64,000 nucleotides of DNA from Planococcus halocryophilus (GTDB lineage: Bacteria > Bacillota > Bacilli > Bacillales_A > Planococcaceae). Location of the stretch: contig NZ_CP016537.2 of the NCBI RefSeq assembly GCF_001687585.2, positions 344,001 to 408,000 on the forward strand, given 5' to 3'. Positions 16,659-25,559 of the stretch are shown piece by piece (positions within the stretch are counted from its first letter, which is position 1; every line of letters begins with the position of its first letter). Made by a program: the position numbers and the translations under genes. The notes beneath the pieces were generated by a model that did no database searches, was not told where the DNA came from, and was given only the letters and a program-made list of their open reading frames with translations.

Positions 16659-17927
16659 ATGGACAAGCACTTAACGCCACAAGAAGTTGTAAATTTAATC
16701 GATAAAAATGCGGATTTGATTATTCCAATCGCCAACGGAGAACCGATCCGATTACTAGATATATTAGAAGAAAACGCTGAGCAACTAGAGGGAGTAAAAA
16801 TTCATCAAATGTTGGCTTTACGATCACGGTCATACATTCAAGGTGAAATCGAGCAATTAAAACATGTTTCGTATTTTCTTAGTGGTGCCACACGTAAAGT
16901 ATATCAACAAGCAAAAATAGATTTGGTTCCGAATAACTTTCATGAAGTGCCTCGTCTGCTCCGAAAAACGACGAAAATGTCGATGATTTTGACAGTCGCG
17001 TCGCCGATGGATGAACACGGATATTTCACGTTAGGAACACAGGCTGATTATGTTGCTGAATTTATAGGCAAAGTGCCGTTTATTTTAGAAGTAAACAAAA
17101 ACATGCCGCGGACATTTGGTCGCAACCAAATCCACATTAGCCAAATTTCAGGTTATGTAGAGCATCATGGAGCTCTTTCAGAAGAAATAATTCCAGAAGT
17201 TTGCGATCGGGATTTATTGATCGCATCTAACATTATTCAAGACATTCAAGACGGAGACACACTACAAATTGGAATCGGTTCTGTGCCCAATGCCGTTATT
17301 AGCATGTTAAAAGATCATCGGCATTTAGGAATTCATACAGAAATGTTGCCAGATGGAGTTGCAGGTTTGGTAGCTGCAGGAGCAGTAGATGGCACACGGA
17401 AATTCACGAACCCTGGAAAAATTATTGCCACTTTCGCTTTTGGATCTAAAAATTTGTATGACTTTATCAACAATAATCCGGCAGTAGAATTTTTGCCAGT
17501 TAGTGTGGTGAACGATCCGCGAGAAATTGCGAAAGAAAAAAATATCGTTTCCATTAACTCAACGACAGAAGTTGATTTGTTTGGGCAATGTGCTTCTGAA
17601 ACTGTTGGAGGTAAATATTATTCGTCAAGTGGAGGCCAAGTTGATTTTGCGCGCGGTGTTCGTTTTGCTGAAAATGGCAAAGGTTATATTTGTATGCCGT
17701 CGACTGCTAAGGACGATACGTTATCCCGTATCAAGCTTCATCTTACGCCAGGGTCTGTCGTAACGACTGGCAAAAATGATGTGGACAATATTGTTACAGA
17801 GTTCGGCGTTGCTCGCTTACACGGCGTTTCCATTTCAGAACGTGCTAAACGTCTAGCAGCAATAGCGCATCCTAAGTTCCGTGAAGAATTACTATTTGAT
17901 GCAAAAAAACAAGGGTTGTTAATTTAA
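16659..17927 (+). CDS. Acetyl-CoA hydrolase/transferase family protein
   Basis: A 422-residue class I-type CoA transferase of the acetyl-CoA hydrolase/4-hydroxybutyrate CoA-transferase family. Seen: an N-terminal domain with HQMLALRSRSYI, a GIGSVPNAVISML stretch near 207-219 and, in the C-terminal domain, VDLFGQCASETVGGKYYSSSGGQVDFARG, the family's signature region carrying the catalytic Glu. It moves CoA between short-chain acids such as acetate and butyrate, or hydrolyses acetyl-CoA. AAGCAGGGGG precedes the ATG. It stands alone; the flanking acyl-CoA operon at the window's start may use related substrates, but no operon links them. Confidence 0.88.
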   Translation: MDKHLTPQEVVNLIDKNADLIIPIANGEPIRLLDILEENAEQLEGVKIHQMLALRSRSYIQGEIEQLKHVSYFLSGATRKVYQQAKIDLVPNNFHEVPRLLRKTTKMSMILTVASPMDEHGYFTLGTQADYVAEFIGKVPFILEVNKNMPRTFGRNQIHISQISGYVEHHGALSEEIIPEVCDRDLLIASNIIQDIQDGDTLQIGIGSVPNAVISMLKDHRHLGIHTEMLPDGVAGLVAAGAVDGTRKFTNPGKIIATFAFGSKNLYDFINNNPAVEFLPVSVVNDPREIAKEKNIVSINSTTEVDLFGQCASETVGGKYYSSSGGQVDFARGVRFAENGKGYICMPSTAKDDTLSRIKLHLTPGSVVTTGKNDVDNIVTEFGVARLHGVSISERAKRLAAIAHPKFREELLFDAKKQGLLI

Positions 17928-17936
17928 TAATGAGAG

Positions 17937-18010
17937 AAACCGTTTTCTTTTGAAAACGGTTTTAGCTTGTAGATGAACTCGATTTATTCGAGGACACTAC
18001 AGGCTTTTTT
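17937..18010 (+). terminator. Two consecutive hairpins after the CoA-transferase gene
   Basis: First, an 11-bp perfect stem AAACCGTTTTC/GAAAACGGTTT (17937-17947, 17952-17962) without a proper T-run; then a longer imperfect hairpin (CTTGTAG...CTACAGG with inner CTCGA/TCGAG) that ends in T6 at 18005-18010, which is the likelier terminator. Confidence 0.65.
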
Positions 18011-18200
18011 GTTGGAAACAAATCGCTCCGGTCGCTTTGGGGATGGCTCCCGCCAGAAGCCAGAAAAACCACCTGTCTTCTAGCTTCGCCTACCCCGTGG
18101 ACGCGCCGTCGCTAGTGTGGAACTCCCTTTTTTTATGATAGAAAAATAGCCTTTTTTGTCTAGACTCTGAAGCCGTGTGCTTTTGAAAACGGCTTTTTTT
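18011..18200. repeat. GC-rich intergenic island between duplicated hairpins
   Basis: A gene-free stretch. Bases about 18025-18115 are much richer in GC than the surroundings, with no coding frame of note. It is bounded by related hairpins: the left at 17937-17962 and the right at about 18170-18200 (AGCCGT...ACGGCT then T7), which share the core CTTTTGAAAACGG. The look is that of a dispersed intergenic repeat inserted at a terminator, but copy number cannot be judged from one window. Confidence 0.45.
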
Positions 18201-18285
18201 ATTCGGTCTCCAAACCAAGTTTCTTTACTAGTCCAATAAAAGAGAATATACTTACTTAGGTAAATAATAGTTGAGGATGAGACTG

Positions 18286-18687
18286 ATGAAAAATTTACTG
18301 TTTCATGAAATTCACCAAAAATCCCGCTTATCGATTAAAGAGGTCAATGATGCTTTAAAAGAGTTTGAATTATATAGTTCGCAATGGTCTATTCTTTTTT
18401 GTTTAAAGCAATTTGGTGCGATGACACAAAAAGAAATTTGGCAGTATTTGAATGTGGAAGCACCAACCGTTACGAGGACTATCGCTCGTCTAGAGGAAAG
18501 CCGATGGGTGTTTCGAGAAGAAGGTCACGATAAGCGAGCAAGAATTGTTCACTTAACACCTTTTGCGCAACAAAATTTACCAGCAATCGAAAAGCGGATT
18601 CAGCACGTAGAGGAAGAGATGGTATCGAGTCTTTCAGAGGAAGAGCAAGATCAGCTCCTCTCGTTACTGAAAAAAATCGGACAATAA
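18286..18687 (+). CDS. MarR-family transcriptional regulator
   Basis: A 133-residue winged-helix regulator. The MTQKEIWQYLNVEAPTVTRT segment (about residues 46-65) is the HTH recognition region, followed by the wing EGHDKRARIVHLTPFA. ATG 18286 is chosen because GAGG at 18273-18276 is correctly spaced; upstream TTG/ATG codons overlap that site. It precedes, by 22 bases, an MFS transporter gene, the usual MarR-efflux pairing, so it probably controls that operon. No obvious palindrome was confirmed upstream. Confidence 0.88.
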   Translation: MKNLLFHEIHQKSRLSIKEVNDALKEFELYSSQWSILFCLKQFGAMTQKEIWQYLNVEAPTVTRTIARLEESRWVFREEGHDKRARIVHLTPFAQQNLPAIEKRIQHVEEEMVSSLSEEEQDQLLSLLKKIGQ

Positions 18688-18709
18688 TTTTAGGAAGAAG
18701 ATGTAATGA

Positions 18710-19882
18710 ATGACTGAAAAAAGACCAATTTGGACAAAAAGTTTTGTTAATATTTCAATCAGCACGTTTTTTGTTTTTGTCGTTTTTTATGCATTGCTAA
18801 CATATATGCCACTTTATGTACTAAACGATTTAAAAGGCACAGCTACAGAAGCAGGATTAGTAATATCCGTATTCTTGCTGTCTGCCATCATTATGCGTTT
18901 CTTGTCAGGGATGATTTTGGAGAAATTCGGCAAAAAAAGAATGTTGCTAATTTCAGTACTTCTGTTTGCTGTTAGTACGATACTCTATCTATTTGTGGGT
19001 AGTTTCACGTCACTTTTATGGCTGCGGTTTTTCCACGGTATTTGGTTTAGCTTGTTAACGACTGTAGCAGGAGCGATAGCGGCGGACATTATTCCACCAG
19101 AGCGACGCGGTGAAGGTTTGGGCTATTATGGCATTGCGATGAACTTAGCGGTAGTTGTTGGTCCTTTTATAGTATTAACCTTGCAACAATATGTATCAGC
19201 ACACATTATTTTTATCGTCCTTGCGGTTATTATCATTATCGGATTTTTATGTGCGTTAGCTGTTCAAGTAAATGAAGAACCCTATAGTAAAAAACCAAAA
19301 CATAAATTGTCGATCAACGACTTTTTAGAGAAAAAAACGATGCCAATTGCAACTGTTGGTTTTTTAATCGCATTTGCGTATGCCAGTGTTATCGCATTTA
19401 TCTCTGTCTATGCGGAATCGTTAGGGCTCATCAAAACCGCAAGTTTTTTCTTTCTTGTATATGCAATGGCGATGCTAATTGTTCGACCAATTACGGGGAG
19501 GTTGTTTGATGCTATAGGACCTAAAGTTGTCATTATTCCTTCGATTGTTATTTTTGGTGTGGGACTGATCACATTAAGCTTTACAGAAGTTTCATGGATG
19601 CTGCTATTGTCAGGAGCGTTAATTGGTCTTGGTTATGGAACCTTATTGCCGAGTTTTCAAAGCCTTGCCATACAGGCGGCTGATAAGCATCGTAGTGGTT
19701 ATGCTACAGGTACTTTCTTTGCCTTTTATGATAGCGGGATTGCCATTGGCTCAGTGTTGCTTGGGTTAATCGCGGGAATTTCCGGTTATTCTAATCTCTA
19801 CTTAATGCTTGGAGTGTTTGTGATTCTCGTTGTGTTTTACTATATGTGGATTGCATCAAAACAAGAGACTCAGCCTAATTAA
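18710..19882 (+). CDS. MFS transporter, drug-efflux type
   Basis: A 390-residue major facilitator with about 12 membrane segments. The loop motif A-like RFLSGMILEKFGKKRMLLIS lies near residues 63-82, and PPERRGEGLGYYGIAMNLA near 138-156 matches the motif typical of 12-TM multidrug exporters. A second-half motif RPITGRLFDAIGPK is also visible. It would export small toxic compounds using the proton gradient. It follows the MarR gene closely and the two should be co-transcribed and derepressed by substrate. Substrate unknown. Confidence 0.88.
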   Translation: MTEKRPIWTKSFVNISISTFFVFVVFYALLTYMPLYVLNDLKGTATEAGLVISVFLLSAIIMRFLSGMILEKFGKKRMLLISVLLFAVSTILYLFVGSFTSLLWLRFFHGIWFSLLTTVAGAIAADIIPPERRGEGLGYYGIAMNLAVVVGPFIVLTLQQYVSAHIIFIVLAVIIIIGFLCALAVQVNEEPYSKKPKHKLSINDFLEKKTMPIATVGFLIAFAYASVIAFISVYAESLGLIKTASFFFLVYAMAMLIVRPITGRLFDAIGPKVVIIPSIVIFGVGLITLSFTEVSWMLLLSGALIGLGYGTLLPSFQSLAIQAADKHRSGYATGTFFAFYDSGIAIGSVLLGLIAGISGYSNLYLMLGVFVILVVFYYMWIASKQETQPN

Positions 19883-19914
19883 CAATACTTATAGATTTTC
19901 TTAATAAGCTAAAA

Positions 19915-19944
19915 GGTGCACAAAGAAATTTGTGCACCCTTTTT
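19915..19944. terminator. Bidirectional terminator
   Basis: GGTGCACAAA (19915-19924) and TTTGTGCACC (19929-19938) with a GAAA loop, T6 to the right and A4 to the left. Shared by the MFS gene (+) and the hemolysin III gene (-). Confidence 0.88.
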
Positions 19945-19949
19945 TCATG

Positions 19950-20597
19950 TTATAGCACATAAAAGTAAACGGATAAGAAATGACAAAGGCTACCGAAAAG
20001 AATAAAAAGGTGGAAAATTTCGTGAAACCCTAAATGTTTGGAAGACAGGGAATTTGGTTTAATGCCATAAATAATACCACCAACTGTATAAGAAACTCCG
20101 CCAGCAACAAGTAAAAGTAAGCCTGTTAAAGAAAGGGTATTTGCTAATGGCACGACTGCAAAAATGATAATCCAACCCATTGCGATGTAAATCACAGTAG
20201 ATAGCCATCTCGGGGAATGGAACCAAACCATTTTAAAGAAGATTCCGCTGAGTCCTAACACAGTCACAAGCGAAAACAAGGTCCATCCGAGTGTACCGCC
20301 AAGCGCAATGAGACAAAAAGGTGCATAAGATCCTGCGATTAAGGCGAAAATCATCGAGTGATCGAGTTTTCGTAAAAAGGCAATAATGTAAGGCTGAGAA
20401 AGGGCTGAATGATAAATGGTTGAAGCACTGTATAAAAAGATTAAGCTAATGCCAAAAATGGAGACAGCTGCTACGTGTAAAGCCGGTTGATCGGCATAAG
20501 CAGTTTTAATGACCATTGCCAATAAGGCAGCCAAAGACAATAAAGCTCCTACTAAATGGGATAAAGCGTTAAATGGTTCTCGAATGTATGTGTTCAT
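19950..20597 (-). CDS. Hemolysin III family (TrhA/PAQR) membrane protein
   Basis: A 215-residue, seven-TM protein of the PAQR/hemolysin III family. The conserved polar residues are present: IYHSALS (Ser/His in TM2), LDHSMIFALIAGSYAPF (Asp/His in TM3) and GFHEIFHLFILFGSLCH (His pair in TM7), which resemble a zinc-hydrolase site of PAQR proteins. Bacterial members are linked to membrane fluidity homeostasis; the hemolysin name is historical. GGAGCTTTTCAT gives the ribosome site on the minus strand. Confidence 0.9.
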   Translation of the reverse strand: MNTYIREPFNALSHLVGALLSLAALLAMVIKTAYADQPALHVAAVSIFGISLIFLYSASTIYHSALSQPYIIAFLRKLDHSMIFALIAGSYAPFCLIALGGTLGWTLFSLVTVLGLSGIFFKMVWFHSPRWLSTVIYIAMGWIIIFAVVPLANTLSLTGLLLLVAGGVSYTVGGIIYGIKPNSLSSKHLGFHEIFHLFILFGSLCHFLSVYFYVL

Positions 20598-20640
20598 ATG
20601 AAAAGCTCCTCACTATATGTAGTTATCGAAACTACTTATA

Positions 20641-20669
20641 AAGATACTCGCATTATATAATGTAGTCAA
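20641..20669 (-). promoter_or_regulatory. Possible promoter for the hemolysin III gene
   Basis: Minus strand: TTGACT (20664-20669), 17-base spacer, TATCTT (20641-20646), 43 bases before the ATG. The spacer itself contains TATATAAT, so an overlapping divergent promoter for the DUF1836 gene is possible. Confidence 0.4.
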
Positions 20670-20730
20670 GTTTGGAGAATTATTGATAATGATGTAAAAT
20701 AGCGAGTATGAAATACCTCGGGGAGCGTGA

Positions 20731-21315
20731 GTGCATATCGGAAACGCAAATAGACTAATCGAAGAAATGGCTTTTCACAATCAAGTTTTGCCAGAAGACA
20801 TTCCAAAAATTGATTTGTATATTGATCAAGTAATTCAATTGTTTGAATCCAGTTTCGCAGAAACAAAACGACATCCAGATGAAAAAATTCTCACTAAAAC
20901 CATGATTAATAATTACGCAAAAGGAAAATTGTTTTATCCCATTCAAAACAAAAAGTACAGTCGGGATCACATTATGCTCATCAGCTTGATTTATCAGATG
21001 AAAAGCGCATTATCGATCAATGACGTCAAGCAAGTATTAGATGGCATCAATGAAAAAGCAGAACAAAAAGAGCTAGACCTTGAACAGTTTTATCAAAGCT
21101 ATTTAAACCTTCAGCAAAACAATAGAACATTTTTTGAGACTGGACTAACACAACAAGCGGAAAAAGCTGCCGAACAAGTAGCCGGCTTTGAGGGTTCAGA
21201 AGAATTAGAGCGTGTCCTACTAATTGCATCACTAGTGCACACGAGCAATCTTTATAGAAGAGCGGCTGAAAAACTAGTGGATGAAATGGTGGAGGGGGTA
21301 AAGCGTGATGAGTAA
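20731..21315 (+). CDS. DUF1836 domain-containing protein
   Basis: A 194-residue cytoplasmic protein starting at GTG. The segment ILTKTMINNYAKGKLFYPIQNKKYSRDHIMLISLIYQMK (about residues 52-90 in total) is the DUF1836 signature and looks like a MerR-like helix-turn-helix with a wing; the rest is helical. It is likely a DNA-binding protein (inference). CGGGGAG lies before the GTG. Its last eight bases overlap the start of the downstream YqxD gene. Confidence 0.82.
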   Translation: MHIGNANRLIEEMAFHNQVLPEDIPKIDLYIDQVIQLFESSFAETKRHPDEKILTKTMINNYAKGKLFYPIQNKKYSRDHIMLISLIYQMKSALSINDVKQVLDGINEKAEQKELDLEQFYQSYLNLQQNNRTFFETGLTQQAEKAAEQVAGFEGSEELERVLLIASLVHTSNLYRRAAEKLVDEMVEGVKRDE

Positions 21316-21772
21316 AATTCTAATTGATGCAGACGGTTGTCCGGTTGTGTCACAAACAATTGATTTGGCGAAAGTTTATCGTTTACCCGTCATTTTGATT
21401 TGCGATACTTCCCACGAAATGCATAGAGAAGGTGCAGAGACCATCACAGTATCGAAAGGGGCAGATGCTGTGGATTTTGTTCTTGTAAACCGAGTGAAAA
21501 AAGGCGATATTGTGGTGACGCAAGATTATGGGCTTGCAGCAATGGTTCTTGCCAAACGCGGGATACCGATTGATCAAAACGGTCGCGTTTATTCGGATGA
21601 AAATATCGAACAATTGCTTCACGGTCGCCATGTCGCGAAGAAGATTCGCCAAGGCGGCGGCAGGATGAAAGGACCGAAAAAACGGCAGTCCGAAGATAAT
21701 GAGAAGTTCCAAGCTGCTTTAACACAGTTGTTAATACAAGCTAAAGAAAACGAAGAAATGCCTGGCAAATAA
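21308..21772 (+). CDS. YaiI/YqxD family (UPF0178) protein
   Basis: A 154-residue protein of UPF0178. It begins MSKILIDADGCPVV and contains DFVLVNRVKKGDIVVTQDYGLAAMVLAKRG, the acidic PIN-like strand pattern, then GRMKGPKKRQ near the C-terminus. The fold is related to NYN/PIN nucleases, but activity is unproven. ATG 21308 is preferred, as GGAGGGGG is 9 bases away; it overlaps the DUF1836 stop and is translationally coupled. Confidence 0.88.
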   Translation: MSKILIDADGCPVVSQTIDLAKVYRLPVILICDTSHEMHREGAETITVSKGADAVDFVLVNRVKKGDIVVTQDYGLAAMVLAKRGIPIDQNGRVYSDENIEQLLHGRHVAKKIRQGGGRMKGPKKRQSEDNEKFQAALTQLLIQAKENEEMPGK

Positions 21773-21790
21773 AGTCGCCAGGCATTTTTT
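21758..21790 (+). terminator. Rho-independent terminator
   Basis: ATGCCTGGC (21758-21766) and GCCAGGCAT (21777-21785) followed by a T-run; the left arm overlaps the end of the YqxD gene. Confidence 0.88.
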
Positions 21791-21800
21791 ATTTTAGCGC

Positions 21801-22904
21801 TTAAATGGTCCAGCGATCATTGATAATCGCTACGAGTATCCATTTACCGCTACTGTTTTTCTCGAATACCATACTCAGGCTTTGCCAGTCCATTCCATCG
21901 TATTGTTCTGTTCCTGGGTAATGGTATTCAACAATCATCGCACTAGGATAGAGCTGATGGATAAACTCATGAGCGGTTGGTTGAGTCGTTCTTCCATACC
22001 GATCTTTGTCGGTATAAGTCGCATTCATCAAATATTGATCATAGTACTCAGCAGGCGTTAAGTTGATCTCAAAGCCGCTACCGTCTTGGTACCCCCATAA
22101 ATAATCATTGGAGTTGGTCATGAAGTTTGGAAGCTGTGTTTTAGTAAAAGTAACACCGCCGCTATCGAGACATCCACCGCTGTAAGGGCAGAAGGTCAAT
22201 CCGTCTGCAGAACTTACATAAGTAGCTACGTCAGCAAAGTCTTTTGCTTTTAGCTCAGCCAAAATTTTATTGGCTGTAGAAAGCAATTTCTGCTTTTCAG
22301 GGATGAATACAGGATCAACAGCACGAGCCAGAAATGCAGCAAATTGTGCACGAGTCACTGGAACGTCAGGCCGGAACGTGTTGTCCGGATATCCGCGTGC
22401 AACGCCTTGATAAGCAAGACGTGATACGGCATTAAATGCAAAATGTTTTTTCGTCATATCTGTAAACGTATTGGCTGGAGCTTTTGGGAAATAGAAAGCT
22501 CTGTCTAGCATGGCGGCAGTCTGTCCACGAGTAACAGTCCAATTAGGACGGAAATAGTTATTCGGGAAACCAAAAATGATTTCCTTTTCAGCAGCTGAAG
22601 CAATATAACCGGAAAACGGATGACTTGAAGGAACATCTCTAAAACCGGTCGAGCGGGCAGTGTCGTCTAAATACACAGCTCGTCCAATCATCGCAATGGC
22701 ATGAGCACGAGTGACAGGGTCATTTGGTCTGAAGGTGCCATCGGGATAACCATTGATGATGCCTTCTTCATAAAGGTAAGCAATTTCAAAAGCAAACGGG
22801 TGGTCGGCATTTACATCATCAAACAAAACAATCGCGTTGGCGGGAGTTAAAAACATACTGAACATCAGGATGGCAGCTGCAATTAAAGACAAAAAAGTCT
22901 TCAT
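21801..22904 (-). CDS. S-layer homology (SLH) domain protein
   Basis: A 367-residue secreted protein: a signal peptide (about residues 1-24, ending TPANA), three SLH domains (about 27-82, 84-140, 142-198) each with the GYPDGTFRP/GFPNNYFRP/GYPDNTFRP core and VTRA/VTRG motif, then a C-terminal domain of about 165 residues with no family I can name. SLH triplets bind pyruvylated secondary wall polymer, so this protein should be displayed on the cell wall. The C-terminal part (two Cys in FCPYSGGCLD, ending WILVAIINDRW) looks like an NTF2-like fold by pattern. GGGAGGGAT precedes the ATG. Confidence 0.9.
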   Translation of the reverse strand: MKTFLSLIAAAILMFSMFLTPANAIVLFDDVNADHPFAFEIAYLYEEGIINGYPDGTFRPNDPVTRAHAIAMIGRAVYLDDTARSTGFRDVPSSHPFSGYIASAAEKEIIFGFPNNYFRPNWTVTRGQTAAMLDRAFYFPKAPANTFTDMTKKHFAFNAVSRLAYQGVARGYPDNTFRPDVPVTRAQFAAFLARAVDPVFIPEKQKLLSTANKILAELKAKDFADVATYVSSADGLTFCPYSGGCLDSGGVTFTKTQLPNFMTNSNDYLWGYQDGSGFEINLTPAEYYDQYLMNATYTDKDRYGRTTQPTAHEFIHQLYPSAMIVEYHYPGTEQYDGMDWQSLSMVFEKNSSGKWILVAIINDRWTI

Positions 22905-23139
22905 ATTTATCCCTCCCTATTTGATCTCATTTTACCACAATAAAAGGGATATTGTAACAAAATATTGTTATAAAAATAATAAATTATTATTTTTATGCGT
23001 TGGTATACGAATGATGAAAAAGCTACTTTCAAGTAAGTTTTATAGCGCCAAGTACAAGTTTAGCTGAGCCAGTTTAAAAAACAAAAAAGGGGTATATAAG
23101 GAGGAAGCGAGTATATATTTTTTGGAGGGATTAATTTAC

Positions 23140-23421
23140 ATGAAAAAATCAACAATGAACACATTGATTGGTAGTGCACTTGCAGCTGCTTCAGGTATTT
23201 TTGTTTACCGAGCTTACCAGGAGAAAAATACTGTTCGTGTGGAACCAGACATAGATATGTACAACAGCGCGGAAATCGACAAACGTGAAAGTGTCGATGC
23301 ATTAGATGACTCTGCTGAACAAGGCTTATCGCAATTGGATTCTATTTACCGCGATGAATGGCAGGCTAATGGATTTCCACAAACTCATAAAGAAATGCGT
23401 GAGCTTGAAGAAGATAAATAA
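23140..23421 (+). CDS. Small membrane-anchored hypothetical protein
   Basis: A 93-residue protein with one N-terminal hydrophobic segment (TLIGSALAAASGIFVYRAY, about residues 7-25) followed by a hydrophilic, acidic tail (Asp/Glu-rich to the stop). TGGAGGG lies about 10 bases before ATG 23140, favouring it over a TTG at 23122. The topology predicts an anchored protein with an exposed or cytoplasmic acidic tail. No family recognised; the neighbours give no functional clue. The 235 bases between it and the SLH gene hold only AT-rich spacer and presumably the two divergent promoters. Confidence 0.65.
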   Translation: MKKSTMNTLIGSALAAASGIFVYRAYQEKNTVRVEPDIDMYNSAEIDKRESVDALDDSAEQGLSQLDSIYRDEWQANGFPQTHKEMRELEEDK

Positions 23422-23431
23422 GAGATAACCG

Positions 23432-23467
23432 AAAGCGAAAGCAAAGTGAGTTTTGCTTTCGCTTTTA
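23432..23467 (+). terminator. Rho-independent terminator
   Basis: AAAGCGAAAGCAAA (23432-23445) pairs with TTTGCTTTCGCTTT (23452-23465). Confidence 0.85.
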
Positions 23468-23511
23468 TATGCTGAAATTTAAGGCGTAAATAAGGAAAGG
23501 AGGAAAAAAAT

Positions 23512-24603
23512 ATGTGGATTAGAAAGCCGTTTTTTGAATACACAACAGCTATATTGCTCGTTGCTATCACGTTGTTTTTCTTAGGGCAAATTGATTATGC
23601 TTTAGAACCTATACAAATTATTATTGCGACTATTTTTGCTCCAGTCTTGTTAGGTGGTCTTTTTTATTATTTATTGCGACCTTTTGTAAATTGGCTATCA
23701 CGGTTTGTACCGAAAATTGCAGGAATCGGAATCATTTTTACAATCATTGCTTTAACCGCAACTCTTTTGCTGTACTTTTTTGGACCTGTTATTACTAAAC
23801 AAGTTGATAGTTTGGTAAACTTAGCGCCAGAAACAGTTGAAGAAGTGACCGAAGAATCGGATCATTTTTTGGCTAATTTTCAATTTGCGGGAGTGACTGG
23901 TTCAGAAATTCGGATATGGACTTTGGATTATTTAGAAAATCTTTCAGAAGGTTTATTGGATAACGTCATGAACATTTTAACCATGCTTATGAATATCGTG
24001 ATTGTCTTAATCGTTGTGCCTTTTGTCTTGTTCTTTCTATTAAAGGACGATGACAAGTTTATCCCTCATTTAACTAAATATTTGCCAGAAGAGCATAAAT
24101 CGGAAGGCAGAAAGATACTAAAAGATGTCGACCAAACTTTGTCTTCGTTTATCCTCGGTCAAGCTTTTGTAGCTGCAGTAGTGGGAACTTTGATGTATAT
24201 CGGATATCTTATTATTGGCTTGGACTATGCCTTGAGTTTGGCGATTTTTGCGATGTTTCTAATTATTGTGCCGTTTTTAGGTCCGCTTATTGGGATTATT
24301 CCCGCATTGTTTGTAGCATTAACAAGCGGAGATATGTGGATGGTGATGAAGGTTATCCTTGTGTTGCTAGTTGTTCAACAAATTGAAGGGAATTTAGTCA
24401 CGCCGAACATTATGGGGAATCGCTTAAACATCCACCCTTTGACAATTATTTTGCTGTTAATGATTGCTGGGGCATTATATGGGTTTGTCGGAATTTTAAT
24501 TGCAATTCCAACATATGCAGTTTTGAAAACCTTGGTTCATAACTTCCGTTTGTTTAATCGATTGCGTAAAAAAAGAGAAGTTTCTAGTAAGAAAGAACTT
24601 TAG
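23512..24603 (+). CDS. AI-2E family transporter (first copy)
   Basis: A 363-residue membrane protein of the AI-2 exporter (formerly PerM/UPF0118) family with about eight TM helices. Seen: paired N-terminal TMs, an extracytoplasmic helical segment (residues 95-150), then FVLFFLLKDDDKFIP and the family-typical GLDYALSLAIFAMFLIIVPFLGP and QQIEGNLVTPNIMGN motifs. Members move small molecules or ions; some act as Na+/H+ antiporters, so the AI-2 name is not proof of autoinducer export. AAAGGAGG is 8 bases before the ATG. A clear paralogue lies near 48 kb. Confidence 0.88.
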   Translation: MWIRKPFFEYTTAILLVAITLFFLGQIDYALEPIQIIIATIFAPVLLGGLFYYLLRPFVNWLSRFVPKIAGIGIIFTIIALTATLLLYFFGPVITKQVDSLVNLAPETVEEVTEESDHFLANFQFAGVTGSEIRIWTLDYLENLSEGLLDNVMNILTMLMNIVIVLIVVPFVLFFLLKDDDKFIPHLTKYLPEEHKSEGRKILKDVDQTLSSFILGQAFVAAVVGTLMYIGYLIIGLDYALSLAIFAMFLIIVPFLGPLIGIIPALFVALTSGDMWMVMKVILVLLVVQQIEGNLVTPNIMGNRLNIHPLTIILLLMIAGALYGFVGILIAIPTYAVLKTLVHNFRLFNRLRKKREVSSKKEL

Positions 24604-24718
24604 TACTGATTCGTTTCGTAATATTTCAGTTATTTTTTATCAAAGGTTCTGAAATTGAGAAAATTATGATATATTAAGATTTAGTAAGGTCAATGATAGA
24701 AAACAAGGGGGAACTAAA

Positions 24719-25501
24719 ATGAAAAAATGGAGTCTTTTAGCACTACTTATGGCAATGCTGCTCGTGATCGCTGCTTGTGGATCCGACGAGAGTGAAGATA
24801 CAACAAGTGAGGACGGCGGAAGTGACGCAAAAACGTATAAAGTAGGAATCGATACAACATATCCACCTTTCGAGTTTGAAGTAGACGGTGAATATACAGG
24901 AATTGATATTGACTTGATTACAGCGATTGCTGAAAACCAAGGTTTCGAAATTGAATTCAGCCCAATGGACTTTGGCGGAATTATCCCAGCTTTGCAAGCA
25001 GATCAATTGGACGTGGCAATTGCTGGTATGAGTATTACAGATGAGCGTAAAGCAGTAGTAGACTTTTCTGATCCTTATTTTGATGCAGGTTTGTCTCTTG
25101 TTGTAGCAGAAGATAACAGTGAAATTACATCTTTAGACGATCTAGAAGGCAAAACAGTAGCGGTTAAGAGTGGAACAACTGGTGCTCAATTTGCTCGTGA
25201 TAACGAAGCAGAATATGGTTACACAGTAGCACAATTCGAAGATAGCCCATCTATGTTCCAAGAAGTTTCAAACGGCAATGCAGCAGTATTGTTAGAAGAT
25301 TACCCAGTTATCGCTTATGCAATTGCTGAAAGTGGACTTTCTTTAAAAACAGTAGGAGATCGTTTAACTGGAGATCAGTACGGAATTGCTGTATTAAAAG
25401 GTCAAAACGCAGAAGTTCTTGAGCAAATCAACACAGGTCTTCAAGAATTGCGTGACAGCGGTAAATACGATGAAATTTTAGCGAAGTATATTGCAGAATA
25501 A
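24719..25501 (+). CDS. Amino-acid ABC transporter substrate-binding lipoprotein
   Basis: A 260-residue solute-binding protein (SBP family 3). The lipoprotein signal ends in LVIAAC with the lipidated Cys at 20. The mature part begins with KVGIDTTYPPFEFEVDGEYTGIDIDLI, the typical type-II periplasmic-binding motif with the amino-acid-binding Asp/Arg sites (later GMSITDERKAVVDFSDPYF). It captures a polar or basic amino acid outside the membrane. A hairpin follows it before the permease gene, which probably raises its mRNA relative to the other two parts. Confidence 0.93.
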   Translation: MKKWSLLALLMAMLLVIAACGSDESEDTTSEDGGSDAKTYKVGIDTTYPPFEFEVDGEYTGIDIDLITAIAENQGFEIEFSPMDFGGIIPALQADQLDVAIAGMSITDERKAVVDFSDPYFDAGLSLVVAEDNSEITSLDDLEGKTVAVKSGTTGAQFARDNEAEYGYTVAQFEDSPSMFQEVSNGNAAVLLEDYPVIAYAIAESGLSLKTVGDRLTGDQYGIAVLKGQNAEVLEQINTGLQELRDSGKYDEILAKYIAE

Positions 25502-25509
25502 AAAATAAA

Positions 25510-25541
25510 TGTAGCGCGCATAAGCGCGCTGCATTTTTTTA
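25510..25541 (+). terminator. Intra-operon hairpin, partial terminator
   Basis: TGTAGCGCGC (25510-25519) and GCGCGCTGCA (25524-25533) followed by T7. It lies between the binding-protein and permease genes, so incomplete termination would favour the binding protein. Confidence 0.8.
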
Positions 25542-25559
25542 TTCAAAGGAGATGTAAAA

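Noticed and set aside
22837..23067. 76-codon plus-strand ORF over the SLH start region
   Set aside because: No ribosome site and opposes the SLH signal peptide coding region.
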